Assembly (NCBI GenBank): GCA_017427465.1 | Contig: JAFRST010000034.1 | Location: forward strand, 1 to 36,208 | Direction of reading: 5' to 3' | Source: Clostridiales bacterium | GTDB taxonomy: Bacteria; Bacillota; Clostridia; Saccharofermentanales; Saccharofermentanaceae | Length of the DNA: 36,208 nt | Part shown: piece after piece, positions 10,014 to 17,900 of the stretch | Layout of the letters: every line of letters starts with the position of its first letter | How positions within the stretch are numbered: position 1 is the stretch's first letter | Notes under the pieces: model-generated | Told to the model about the DNA's origin: nothing | The model's database searches: none | Seen by the model: only the letters and a program-made list of their open reading frames with translations | Made by a program: the position numbers and the translations under genes

Positions 10014-10209
10014 GTATACGTATAGGGGAATAACGTATACGAACTAACTTAAGACAATTTTCTTAATCTATCCCTTATTCCATGTCGAGGGCTTTCCGAT
10101 TTAACGGGAAGCCCTCGGCGTGTTATGGGGGATTTTTTGAGCAGATTCTGTATTTATTGTTCCGAAAATGAGTAAAAAAATACAGAAAACCGCGATTTTC
10201 TGTATTTTT
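10014..10209 (+). ncRNA. Candidate structured small RNA
   Basis: Downstream of the promoter are three successive hairpins: GTATACGT (10013-10020 region) with ACGTATAC (10033-10040); TTAAGA with TCTTAA (10049-10066 region); and CGAGGGCTTTCC (10086-10097) with GGGAAGCCCTCG (10106-10117, one G-U pair). GGAATAA at 10026-10032 can also pair with TTATTCC at 10075-10081, an alternative to the first hairpin. A T-run lies at 10133-10138, and a strong terminator ends at 10209, so the RNA would be about 125 or 195 bases. It matches no RNA family I recognise and is not obviously 6S RNA or SRP RNA. Transcription is inferred, not seen. Confidence 0.4.
10176..10209. terminator. Strong bidirectional terminator with a 14-bp perfect stem
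   Basis: The 14 bases at 10176-10189 (A-run, TACAG, AAAA) pair perfectly with 10196-10209 around a six-base loop CCGCGA. The stem ends in T-runs on both strands. It separates plus-strand transcription from 9345 onward and the minus-strand dehydrogenase gene ending at 10242. Confidence 0.8.
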
Positions 10210-10241
10210 GCAAATGATTTTCAGAGAATAAATACAAAAAC

Positions 10242-11213
10242 TTAGTTGACCTTGTTGACCGGCTTTCCTGCCAGGAACGCTTCCAGGTTATCAGCCGCCA
10301 TGTCGATCAGGCGGATCCTGGTCTCAACGGGAGTCCAGGCGATATGGGGAGTGATCACGCAGTTGGGCGCGCCGAGCAGCGGGTTATCTTCGCGCATCGG
10401 TTCAACACATACGACGTCTGTACCGTAACCGCCGAGAAGGCCGCTGTCCAAAGCTTCTCTTACATCAGCTTCATTGACGACGGGGCCTCTTGCGCAGTTG
10501 ATGAGAAGCGCGCCCTTCTTGAATAATGCCAATGAATTCCTGTTGATTATCTCTCGGGTATCTTCTGTCAGCGGGCAGTGAAGAGATACAACGTCAGCAG
10601 TTTTGATGCCTTCTTCAAGAGGCAGACAAGATACGGGTGTTCCGTTAACATCAACAGACGTACCGATAAGTGATGTGTCGTGCGGAGTTGCTGTGATCTT
10701 CATGCCGAATGTGGAGGCCATCTGAGCGACTCTCCTGCCGATCTTGCCCAGGCCAATGATATGAAGCGTCTTGCCGGCAAGCTCTGTAAGAGGGGCCTTG
10801 AAATAGCAGAACTGCTTGCTCCTGCACCAGTCGCCGTTCATAACGGAAGCGGTGTGGAGGCCGACCAGATTGGTAAGTTCAAGAAGAAGGGCCATGGTCA
10901 TCTGGGCCGTTGCAAATGTCGCGTATTCTGGAACGTTCGTAACCGTGACACCGTGCTGACTTGCAGCTTCCAAGTCGACAACGTTATAACCCGTGGCGAG
11001 TACGCCGATGTATTTGAGATCTGGGAGCTTATCGAAAACATCCTTGTCGAATACTGCTTTATTCGTAATCGCGCACTCAGCTCCCTGCATTCTTTCTATG
11101 AGCTGGTCCTTGGTCGTGGTGTCGTATGCGATGACTTCTCCCAGGTCTTCCAGTCTGCCCCAGGTGATGTCGCCGGGATTGGCTGCTGAGCCGTCCAGAA
11201 TAACTATCTTCAT
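10242..11213 (-). CDS. D-2-hydroxyacid dehydrogenase (glycerate/hydroxypyruvate reductase type)
   Basis: 323 residues from the ATG at 11213, which has GGAGG about 7 bases upstream; the open frame continues further upstream but that part is antisense to the divergent gene and is not believed. NAD-binding motif GLGKIG (154-159), catalytic Arg242 in NCARGPVV, Glu271 in CVEP and His290 in TPHIAW identify the D-isomer-specific 2-hydroxyacid dehydrogenase family. VLATGYNVVD and the overall pattern fit glycerate dehydrogenase (HprA-like), which interconverts hydroxypyruvate and D-glycerate with NAD(H). Substrate is inferred from similarity only. The gene is isolated: it diverges from the CbiG-like gene and ends at the bidirectional terminator. 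Confidence 0.92.
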   Translation of the reverse strand: MKIVILDGSAANPGDITWGRLEDLGEVIAYDTTTKDQLIERMQGAECAITNKAVFDKDVFDKLPDLKYIGVLATGYNVVDLEAASQHGVTVTNVPEYATFATAQMTMALLLELTNLVGLHTASVMNGDWCRSKQFCYFKAPLTELAGKTLHIIGLGKIGRRVAQMASTFGMKITATPHDTSLIGTSVDVNGTPVSCLPLEEGIKTADVVSLHCPLTEDTREIINRNSLALFKKGALLINCARGPVVNEADVREALDSGLLGGYGTDVVCVEPMREDNPLLGAPNCVITPHIAWTPVETRIRLIDMAADNLEAFLAGKPVNKVN

Positions 11214-11300
11214 GTATATTCCTCCAAACTTATTTTGAACTGATTTTAGCAGTAATTGTGGTAATGTTATATCAGAATAACACGAAGGCGGTCTTATCTT

Positions 11301-12371
11301 ATGTATGTCATCTGTTACGGCAAATCCCCCAAGGCATTGGAGGTTGGCCAGAAGCTCATAAAAGATATCGGCGGAAGATCTGTCACGGGAACGGAGCTTA
11401 TTACCGGCAGTTTTGTTGTAGCTGAAGGTGAGACGAGCAGCGCCATCGTTATGATCCTGCCATTGGAAGCTGCGATCAAGTCGATGGAAGAGACAGTTAC
11501 CGATAAGACCCGTGACCTTCCCGTTATCGCAGTATCTCCCGAGGGCAGATATGCTGCGGTGATCAGGAGAGGTGGCAAGACCTACGAGAAGGGAACTGAT
11601 GCGGTCTATAATGCTGTGGTAAAGGCTTTGGGACCTTTCTGCTTCTCGGGCTTCGAAGGCATGACCGCTGTCACGGCAGACCTTACAAGCCTCATTGCCA
11701 GGTACAATATGTCGGTCAATGACGACAAGATCCTTGAGGCTGTTAATGCCAGGATCAATGCGGGCGAGAAGGTCGATGTTTATACCGATCTGCCGGTTGT
11801 TTTCGCTGATCCGGTTATCGATCCGATGACCTATTCGCTGCACAATTACCCTTACGACTTAAGGGACGATTTTATACGGCAGTACAAGGCTTCAAAGGCG
11901 AAGGATACTGCGCCTGCCGTATTTATCACATGCACTTATTTAGGTGACGATAATGACTGCAAGGATCTGATTCTCGTCCCCAAGCTCTTAAGCCTCGGAA
12001 TCGAGATCAAAGTCAAGACGGATCCTGGATATTGCTGCCCGGCGATCAGAAAGTCTCTTATAAATCATCTCTTGAATCCCAAGGCTGTCGCAAGAGTTGC
12101 CGCAACGTATTCTGCCAGGGACAGCGAGATCATAAAGGGTATTGCGGATGAACTTGATTCGGAGGTCATCTCTTACGAAGCTGACAAGCTCGCAAAGGCC
12201 AACGCACCCATGTCGATGACCTTTAATCCGGAGAAGAAGAATGATACCGCAACTGCCCTGGCGTTTCTTGCGAGCTCGGCAGGCGGTATCGTTATAAGAA
12301 GATCGACTTCAGCCAAGGGACTTGTATTGTCGGTCGCAATAGACAGAAACGATATCATTTTGCCGGAATAA
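11301..12371 (+). CDS. CbiG-like protein (divergent cobalt-precorrin-5A hydrolase family)
   Basis: 356 residues. The central part LEAVNARINAGEKVDVYTDLPV resembles the linker domain of CbiG. The C-terminal part (about 225-355) follows the CbiG_C pattern: LVPKLLSLGIEIKV, later KSLINHLLNPKAVARVAA, DSEIIKGIADELDSEVISYEA, and a final LSVAIDR. The N-terminal domain is recognisable only by position, since the GHxGGAN stretch of true CbiG is not seen and GFEGMTAVTADL stands in its place. CbiG opens the C20 ring in anaerobic cobalamin synthesis, but no other cobalamin gene and no cobalamin riboswitch lies nearby, so the function may differ. The start has a weak GAAGGCGG sequence upstream. Confidence 0.6.
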   Translation: MYVICYGKSPKALEVGQKLIKDIGGRSVTGTELITGSFVVAEGETSSAIVMILPLEAAIKSMEETVTDKTRDLPVIAVSPEGRYAAVIRRGGKTYEKGTDAVYNAVVKALGPFCFSGFEGMTAVTADLTSLIARYNMSVNDDKILEAVNARINAGEKVDVYTDLPVVFADPVIDPMTYSLHNYPYDLRDDFIRQYKASKAKDTAPAVFITCTYLGDDNDCKDLILVPKLLSLGIEIKVKTDPGYCCPAIRKSLINHLLNPKAVARVAATYSARDSEIIKGIADELDSEVISYEADKLAKANAPMSMTFNPEKKNDTATALAFLASSAGGIVIRRSTSAKGLVLSVAIDRNDIILPE

Positions 12372-12384
12372 GACCGAATTAGGA

Positions 12385-12390
12385 TATAAT
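12385..12390 (+). promoter_or_regulatory. Candidate -10 element upstream of the first lipoprotein gene
   Basis: A perfect TATAAT lies 14 bases after the preceding stop codon and 87 bases before the lipoprotein ATG. No good -35 hexamer is placed 17 bases upstream, so this is tentative. Confidence 0.3.
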
Positions 12391-12476
12391 GGCCGTATAA
12401 GGTTTATACCGCACGAAAAGTAAATGATTACAAACAGGATATTTACAGTTTTCATCTTAAGTATGGAGGCAATAAC

Positions 12477-13514
12477 ATGAAAAAGATCGAAGGGAATAAG
12501 CTCGTAGCCGTACTGCTTTCTGCAGCAATGGTAACAGTGGTTCTTGCCGCATGTACCGTTGATTATGAAAAGCTCAACAAAGGAATAAACGATCTTGGAA
12601 AGGCCATCGACGGCAACAGCACGGTAGCGACATCCGCTACGGTTTCCGAGGCAGATACCAGTGCCCCGATATCTACAACAGAAGAGTCAGTGACAGAAGA
12701 GACAACTCCGGTTCCGACAGGAACCGCAACTCCTTCAGCAACGCCTACACCTACTCCGGTCCCTGCAGCTGATCGTGTGGATTTCTCGGATTATTCAGTA
12801 GATATCCTTTCATTCTCCGAGAACTTCGAGGTAACGACCGAGGAGTTCGAAGAGAGCTCTCACTCTGAAGAAGATGACGAGGTGCTTTTCGCGACATTCG
12901 CAGGAACAAGGATGGTGGTTACCTCGGCAGGAAGCGACAATATCAGAGATGCGATCAACCTCATCGTTGACGGATTCTACAAGGAAGCTGAAGGCGCATA
13001 CAAGAGAATGGCAGATAAGGCAAAGGCCGAGCTGACCCTTAATGGTGTCATCGAAGAACCTTATGCGGTAAACGTTGATTTCGAATATATGACCAACGGA
13101 CGCACATTCTCAGTCCTTATGAGCTACACGGTAGAGGGAAGAGCAGAGGATGAGACGATGGTCGTTGACTTCGCAAGCTTCGACATGCTGACCGGCCAGT
13201 ACATCACGCCTGCTGTGATCACATATTATCCTGTTAACTTCGAGAACTCTCTCAGGATCGAGCTCGAGAACGCCATCAAGAGCAGACCTGTCCAGAACGA
13301 AGAAGAGAATGAATCTACAGAGCCTGAAGCCGTTACTCCTGCAGCTGATGAATTCGAGAGGATCTTCGTCGGACCGACATCCGTTGAGACACAGAATCAT
13401 TCTTATGCGATGGTCTACGGCATTGCTGACGGACAGATCTACAGCAGCGTGATCGAGATGGATGCATATGCTGATTTCTTTAACCGCTACGGAGCTTCTG
13501 TTTTCCTCGGATAA
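12477..13514 (+). CDS. Predicted lipoprotein of unknown function
   Basis: 345 residues. A signal peptide with lipobox VLAAC ends at Cys26, so the mature protein should be lipid-anchored on the outer face of the membrane. A Ser/Thr/Pro-rich linker (about 45-100, with repeated TPTP-type units) follows, then a globular domain. The segment VVDFASFDMLTGQYITPAVI and the alternating strands before it recall the DUF3298 part of RsiV-type extracytoplasmic proteins, but the resemblance is weak. Acidic residues are abundant. GGAGG lies 8 bases before the ATG. It is followed by a large hairpin that overlaps the promoter of the next lipoprotein gene. Confidence 0.8.
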   Translation: MKKIEGNKLVAVLLSAAMVTVVLAACTVDYEKLNKGINDLGKAIDGNSTVATSATVSEADTSAPISTTEESVTEETTPVPTGTATPSATPTPTPVPAADRVDFSDYSVDILSFSENFEVTTEEFEESSHSEEDDEVLFATFAGTRMVVTSAGSDNIRDAINLIVDGFYKEAEGAYKRMADKAKAELTLNGVIEEPYAVNVDFEYMTNGRTFSVLMSYTVEGRAEDETMVVDFASFDMLTGQYITPAVITYYPVNFENSLRIELENAIKSRPVQNEEENESTEPEAVTPAADEFERIFVGPTSVETQNHSYAMVYGIADGQIYSSVIEMDAYADFFNRYGASVFLG

Positions 13515-13549
13515 CCGAAAACAGATAAAATCTATAACTTTTGCATAAA

Positions 13550-13591
13550 AATCGCGCCCGCAACTTAACACAGTTGCATAAGGGCGCGATT
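13550..13591. terminator. Large hairpin overlapping the next promoter
   Basis: AATCGCGCCC (13550-13559) pairs perfectly with GGGCGCGATT (13582-13591). Inside it, GCAACT (13560-13565) pairs with AGTTGC (13572-13577), leaving a short bulge. On the plus strand no T-run follows; on the minus strand the stem is followed by five T residues. It probably limits read-through from the first lipoprotein gene, but its 3' end also carries the first bases of the -35 element of the next gene. Confidence 0.55.
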
Positions 13592-13618
13592 GAACTTCCT
13601 ATGATTGTGGTATAAAAT
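13590..13618 (+). promoter_or_regulatory. Promoter of the solute-binding lipoprotein gene
   Basis: TTGAAC (13590-13595), 17 bases and TAAAAT (13613-13618). The start codon is about 59 bases downstream of the -10. The -35 shares two bases with the upstream hairpin stem. Confidence 0.65.
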
Positions 13619-13676
13619 GCTTGCGTTGTAAAACGCATATGGGGAAATAAAAGAATTTTTATGCGAGAGGAAAAGA

Positions 13677-15083
13677 ATGATGAAGACAAATAAAGTTCTT
13701 GCTTTGTTGGTGTCGACAGTCATGATCATCGGAAGTGTTACGGCCTGCGACAAGTCAGGTCAGAATCCTTCAGATTCAAGTGATTCCACACCTTCAAGCG
13801 AACAGACCGGTACTTCAGCAACAGATACGACCGCTGTTCCGGATGACCTTCCGGGCTACGTGGAAAGAACAGTAGCTGACGTAACGGACGAAGACAACGG
13901 CAAGATCATGATCTACGGTTACAACGCCGAGTTCTCAGCACTTGCCGAGAAGTATGCCGGCATCACGACCAACGACTACGATTTCATTGAGACTACAGAT
14001 TCGGTTTCTTATCAGGAGAAGCTCGATGCTGTTTTCTCTGACGGCGTTGATGCACCCGACATCTTCACTTGCGATGAAGCATACGCAAGAAAGTACTTAG
14101 CTTCCGACAACACGATCGCGCTTAATGATCTTGGAATTGATTATGCCGAACTTACAAACATGTTCGACTACACGTTAAGATTTGCTGCTGACGATGACAG
14201 TGTTATCAAGGGACTTGCCTGGAAGGCTTGCCCTACGGGAGTTTTCTATGAGAGATCTCTTGCTGAAGAGTATCTCGGCACGCAGGATCCTAACCAGCTC
14301 GCGGCTTCTTTTGCCACCTGGGATGCAGTTCTTGATTCCGCAAGAACGGTTAACGAAGCATCCGAAGGCAGCGTTAAGCTTATTGCAGGTTACACGGAGA
14401 CATTTGACGCTTACCTCAGCACACGTGAGACAGGCTGGATCATGGACGGTACAGTCAATGTTGATACAAATCTCGAAGACTTCTTCGATTTTGCGAAAAC
14501 ACTTTATCAGGAAGATCTCACATTCGGTGCAGAGCGCTGGTCCGGATCTTGGGAGGACAAGATGTCCAACAAGTCAGTTGTCTCTTACTGGGGATCACTC
14601 CAGTTCGCTAAGTACGAGCTGGCTCTTAATCCCGGAGAGGGAACAACAGTCAATCCTACGTCAGGTGACTGGGGAATCACTACAGCTCCCGTAAGTTATT
14701 ACAGCGGCGGTTCCTGGGTTATGGCATCCAAGTACTGCGATAAGAAGGCTACATCCGCAGACATCATCAGAGCTGTCTGCATCAACGAGGACAACCTCAA
14801 GGATATGGTCAACAACGGAGAGTTCGTTAACAACAGCAAGCTCATGACTTCAGCTGCAGCAGACGACAAGTTCTGCCTTGAATGGCTTGGCGGTCAGAAT
14901 CCTTACCCCGTATTGCTCGATTCTGCCAAGAATGCCGATTCTTCGATAGTTGTCGTTGATGAAGCCGAATACAGCAAGGCTTTCATGGCGGTTATAGGCG
15001 CATACAGCGAGGGCTCTTTCGAGGAGATTCAAGATGCTCTGGATGCCTTTGAGGACCAGCTGAGCGAGAAGGGCCTGATATAG
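13677..15083 (+). CDS. Extracellular sugar-type solute-binding lipoprotein of an ABC transporter
   Basis: 468 residues. Signal peptide with lipobox SVTAC (Cys24), then a Ser/Thr/Asp-rich linker to about residue 60. The remainder follows the family 1 carbohydrate-binding protein fold: GKIMIYGYNAEFSALAEKY, YQEKLDAVFSDGVDAPDIF with a DEAYARKYL segment, WKACPTGVFYERSLAEEYLG in the middle and SGGSWVMASKY in the hinge half. Such proteins capture oligosaccharides outside the cell and deliver them to a membrane permease. No permease or ATPase gene is present in the window. The gene ends 207 bases before the cellobiose phosphorylase gene; a cellodextrin ligand is plausible from this position but not shown. 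GAGAGG lies 6 bases upstream of the start. Confidence 0.85.
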   Translation: MMKTNKVLALLVSTVMIIGSVTACDKSGQNPSDSSDSTPSSEQTGTSATDTTAVPDDLPGYVERTVADVTDEDNGKIMIYGYNAEFSALAEKYAGITTNDYDFIETTDSVSYQEKLDAVFSDGVDAPDIFTCDEAYARKYLASDNTIALNDLGIDYAELTNMFDYTLRFAADDDSVIKGLAWKACPTGVFYERSLAEEYLGTQDPNQLAASFATWDAVLDSARTVNEASEGSVKLIAGYTETFDAYLSTRETGWIMDGTVNVDTNLEDFFDFAKTLYQEDLTFGAERWSGSWEDKMSNKSVVSYWGSLQFAKYELALNPGEGTTVNPTSGDWGITTAPVSYYSGGSWVMASKYCDKKATSADIIRAVCINEDNLKDMVNNGEFVNNSKLMTSAAADDKFCLEWLGGQNPYPVLLDSAKNADSSIVVVDEAEYSKAFMAVIGAYSEGSFEEIQDALDAFEDQLSEKGLI

Positions 15084-15107
15084 TTTTCAGGTACAACTAA
15101 AAGCACT

Positions 15108-15138
15108 AAGGACCATCTCGTAAGAGGTGGTCCTTTTT
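15108..15138 (+). terminator. Rho-independent terminator after the solute-binding protein gene
   Basis: AAGGACCATCTC (15108-15119) pairs with GAGGTGGTCCTT (15124-15135) across a GTAA loop, followed by T residues to 15138. Only one G-T pair occurs in 12. Confidence 0.9.
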
Positions 15139-15221
15139 AGCATTTGGGGTATCAAATGCCTAAAAACTATTTTGTGCCTCAAATTTACGACATAAAACAT
15201 AGAATGTTCATATTTACTTTG

Positions 15222-15250
15222 TTTAAAATACTTTTGGCACAGTTTATAAT
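15222..15250 (+). promoter_or_regulatory. Candidate promoter of the cellobiose/cellodextrin phosphorylase genes
   Basis: A perfect TATAAT (15245-15250) is preceded at 17 bases by a weak TTTAAA (15222-15227), 41 bases upstream of the start codon. A weak -35 would fit regulation by an activator or strong catabolite control, but no palindromic operator was found with confidence. Confidence 0.5.
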
Positions 15251-15290
15251 ATTTGGGTCTTTAAATATTTTTCTCACGGAGGCATAACAC

Positions 15291-17780
15291 ATGAAATTCG
15301 GGCATTTCGATGACTCAAGAAAAGAATACGTCATTAACACTCCCAGGACACCTTATCCCTGGATCAACTATCTGGGCAATCAGGGCTTTTTCTCCTTGAT
15401 CTCCAACACGGCAGGCGGCTACAGCTTCTACATGGATGCAAGGCTCAGAAGAATCACACGTTATCGTTACAACAACGTTCCGTTGGATATGGGCGGCCGC
15501 TATTTCTACATCAATGACAACGGTACGATCTGGAATCCCGGATGGTCTCCTGTTAAGACAGACCTCGATGAGTATGAGTGCCGCCACGGTATGGGCTACA
15601 CCATCATCAAGGGTAAGAAGAACGGTCTTACAGCCGAAGTTACATTCTTCGTTCCCCAGAACTACGACGGCGAAGTCCAGCAGGTAGTTCTTACAAATGA
15701 CAGTTCTGAGGCTAAGGAATTTTCCTTCTTCTCCATCGCCGAATGGTGCCTCTGGGACGCTCAGGATGACTGCACAAACTTCCAGAGAAATTTCTCCACA
15801 GGACGTGTTGAGATCGAAGGTTCTACGATCTATCACGTAACAGAATACAGAGACAGACGTAATCACTACGCTTTCTATACAGTAAACGACGAGATCGACG
15901 GTTATGATACAGACCGTGACGCTTTCCTGGGAAGCATCTACAACGGCTGGGACAACCCGGAGACCGTTAAGGCAGGCAAGGCTTCCAACTCATTTGCTGA
16001 CGGCTGGTCACCCGTTGCTTCCCACTACAAGAAGATCACACTCGCACCCGGCGAGTCCAAGACATTGATCTTCATCTTAGGTTATGCCGAGAATCCGCAG
16101 GACAAGAAGTTCGCTTCCGAGAAGCCTGAGGGCCTCCTTACAAGAGAAAAGTGGGTCCTCAACAAGGAGAAGGCTTACGCAATGATCGACAAGTACAACA
16201 CACCTGAGAAGGTTGCTGCAGGTCTTGCCGAGCTTAAGTCAACATGGGATAAGCTCCTGTCGATCTTCAAGGTTGACACACCTGACGACAAGGTCAACCG
16301 TATGGTCAACATCTGGAACCAGTATCAGTGCATGGTTACATTTAACCTCTCACGTTCTGCTTCCTACTTCGAATCCGGAATCGGCAGAGGCATGGGCTTC
16401 AGAGATTCCAACCAGGATATCCTGGGCTTCGTTCACCAGATCCCTGAGCGTGCAAGAGAAAGACTTATCGATATCGCTTCCACACAGCTTTCTGACGGCG
16501 GATGCTATCACCAATACCAGCCTCTCACAAAGAAAGGTAATGCTGATATCGGCGGAGACTTCTCCGATGACCCGCTCTGGATGATCCTTTCAGTTGCTGC
16601 TTACATCAAGGAGACAGGCGACTGGTCCATCCTCGATGCCAACGTTCCTTTCGATGACGATCCGGAAGGCAAGCACACAATGCTCGAGCACCTGGATGTT
16701 TCTTTCTACCACATCGTTAATAACCTGGGACCTCACGGACTGCCTCTCGCTATGCGTGCTGACTGGAATGACTGCATCAACCTGTCATGCTTCTCAGACA
16801 CACCCGGTGAGTCTTTCCAGACATACACCAACCCAAAGTTTAAGGCAGAGGGCGGCTACTCCAAGATCGCTGAGTCTGTATTCGTTGCAGCACTCTTCAC
16901 TTACACAGGTCCTGCTTATGTCGGTATCCTTGAGCACCTCGGAAAGGCTGATGAGGCTGCCAAGGCTCAGGCTGAGATCGACAAGATGAAGAAGAATACC
17001 ATGGAGTCCGCATTCGACGGCGAGTGGTTCCTCAGAGCTTATGACGCTAACGGCGAGAAGATGGGCTCCAAGGAATGCGAAGAAGGTAAGATCTTCATCG
17101 AACCCCAGGGCTTCGCAGTCATGTCTGAGATCGGTAAGGAAGAGGGAGCTGACATCAAGACTCTCAACTCTATCGACAAGTATCTCAACTGCGAGTACGG
17201 CTTGGTTCTCAACAATCCTGCATTTACCAAGTACTATATTCAGTACGGTGAGATCTCCACATATCCGGGAGGATACAAGGAGAACGCAGGTATCTTCACA
17301 CACAACAACGCATGGATCATCTGCGCTGAGGCTTATGCAGGCAGAGGCGAGAAGGCTTTCGAGTACTACTCAAAGATCGCTCCTGCTTTCACGGAAGAGA
17401 CATCAGATATCCATAAGACAGAGCCTTACGTTTACGGTCAGATGATCGGCGGTAAGGATGCTAAAAACTTCGGTCAGGGCAAGAACTCCTGGCTCACAGG
17501 TACAGCTGCTTGGAACATGGTAGCCATCTCCCAGTACATCTTAGGCGTTAAGCCTGAGTTCGACGGCTTGAGAGTAGATCCTTCCATCCCTGCAGCTTGG
17601 GACGGCTTCACGGCTACACGTCAGTTCAGAGGTGACACATACGAGATCACGATCAAGAATCCCGATCACGTTAACAAGGGTGTCAAGAAGCTTACTGTTG
17701 ACGGCGCTGAAGTTGAAGGCTGCATCGTTCCTGTAGCTGGCGACGGCAATACTCACAAGGTTGAGGTGCTGTTAGGCTGA
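15291..17780 (+). CDS. Cellobiose phosphorylase (GH94)
   Basis: 829 residues, close to the roughly 811 of characterised clostridial cellobiose phosphorylases. The N-terminus ([49 protein letters not shown]) matches that family closely. The alpha-barrel contains [14 protein letters not shown] (369-382), DFSDDPLW (423-430) and RADWNDC (489-495), in which Asp491 is the predicted catalytic acid. The enzyme splits cellobiose with phosphate into glucose-1-phosphate and glucose in the cytoplasm, saving ATP relative to hydrolysis. It has no signal peptide. GGAGG is 8 bases upstream of the ATG. It lies 120 bases before cellodextrin phosphorylase on the same strand, with a hairpin between them. Confidence 0.96.
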   Translation: MKFGHFDDSRKEYVINTPRTPYPWINYLGNQGFFSLISNTAGGYSFYMDARLRRITRYRYNNVPLDMGGRYFYINDNGTIWNPGWSPVKTDLDEYECRHGMGYTIIKGKKNGLTAEVTFFVPQNYDGEVQQVVLTNDSSEAKEFSFFSIAEWCLWDAQDDCTNFQRNFSTGRVEIEGSTIYHVTEYRDRRNHYAFYTVNDEIDGYDTDRDAFLGSIYNGWDNPETVKAGKASNSFADGWSPVASHYKKITLAPGESKTLIFILGYAENPQDKKFASEKPEGLLTREKWVLNKEKAYAMIDKYNTPEKVAAGLAELKSTWDKLLSIFKVDTPDDKVNRMVNIWNQYQCMVTFNLSRSASYFESGIGRGMGFRDSNQDILGFVHQIPERARERLIDIASTQLSDGGCYHQYQPLTKKGNADIGGDFSDDPLWMILSVAAYIKETGDWSILDANVPFDDDPEGKHTMLEHLDVSFYHIVNNLGPHGLPLAMRADWNDCINLSCFSDTPGESFQTYTNPKFKAEGGYSKIAESVFVAALFTYTGPAYVGILEHLGKADEAAKAQAEIDKMKKNTMESAFDGEWFLRAYDANGEKMGSKECEEGKIFIEPQGFAVMSEIGKEEGADIKTLNSIDKYLNCEYGLVLNNPAFTKYYIQYGEISTYPGGYKENAGIFTHNNAWIICAEAYAGRGEKAFEYYSKIAPAFTEETSDIHKTEPYVYGQMIGGKDAKNFGQGKNSWLTGTAAWNMVAISQYILGVKPEFDGLRVDPSIPAAWDGFTATRQFRGDTYEITIKNPDHVNKGVKKLTVDGAEVEGCIVPVAGDGNTHKVEVLLG

Positions 17781-17814
17781 GTTCTAATCTGGACAGGTTA
17801 TTTAAGTAAGTTTT

Positions 17815-17855
17815 GCAAGACCCCGTGTGTTTTTTGAACCCCCGGGGTTCCTTGC
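17815..17855 (+). other. Intercistronic hairpin between the two phosphorylase genes
   Basis: GCAAGACCCCG (17815-17825) pairs with the CGGGGT...CTTGC region (17843-17855) with a two-base bulge; an overlapping alternative is the tight palindrome GAACCCC-C-GGGGTTC (17836-17850). No T-run follows, so it may be an mRNA-stability or processing element, or a weak attenuator, that sets different levels of the two enzymes. Confidence 0.5.
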
Positions 17856-17900
17856 TGAAATAAAGACAGTAAAAAAATATAATTCTCATGGAGGATCAAC

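Noticed and set aside
9987..10034. 15-codon ORF inside the candidate small RNA region
   Set aside because: It has no ribosome-binding site, and its start lies upstream of the expected transcript start.
10013..10040. GTATACG inverted repeat as a transposon or attachment site end
   Set aside because: It fits a hairpin in the candidate RNA; no transposase or flanking duplication is present.
10014..10209. 6S RNA or SRP RNA in the intergenic region
   Set aside because: The ends do not pair into a single long hairpin and the SRP tetraloop region is not found.
11214..11843. N-terminal extension of the 2-hydroxyacid dehydrogenase frame
   Set aside because: It is antisense to the CbiG-like gene, has no family similarity, and the start at 11213 has a GGAGG site.
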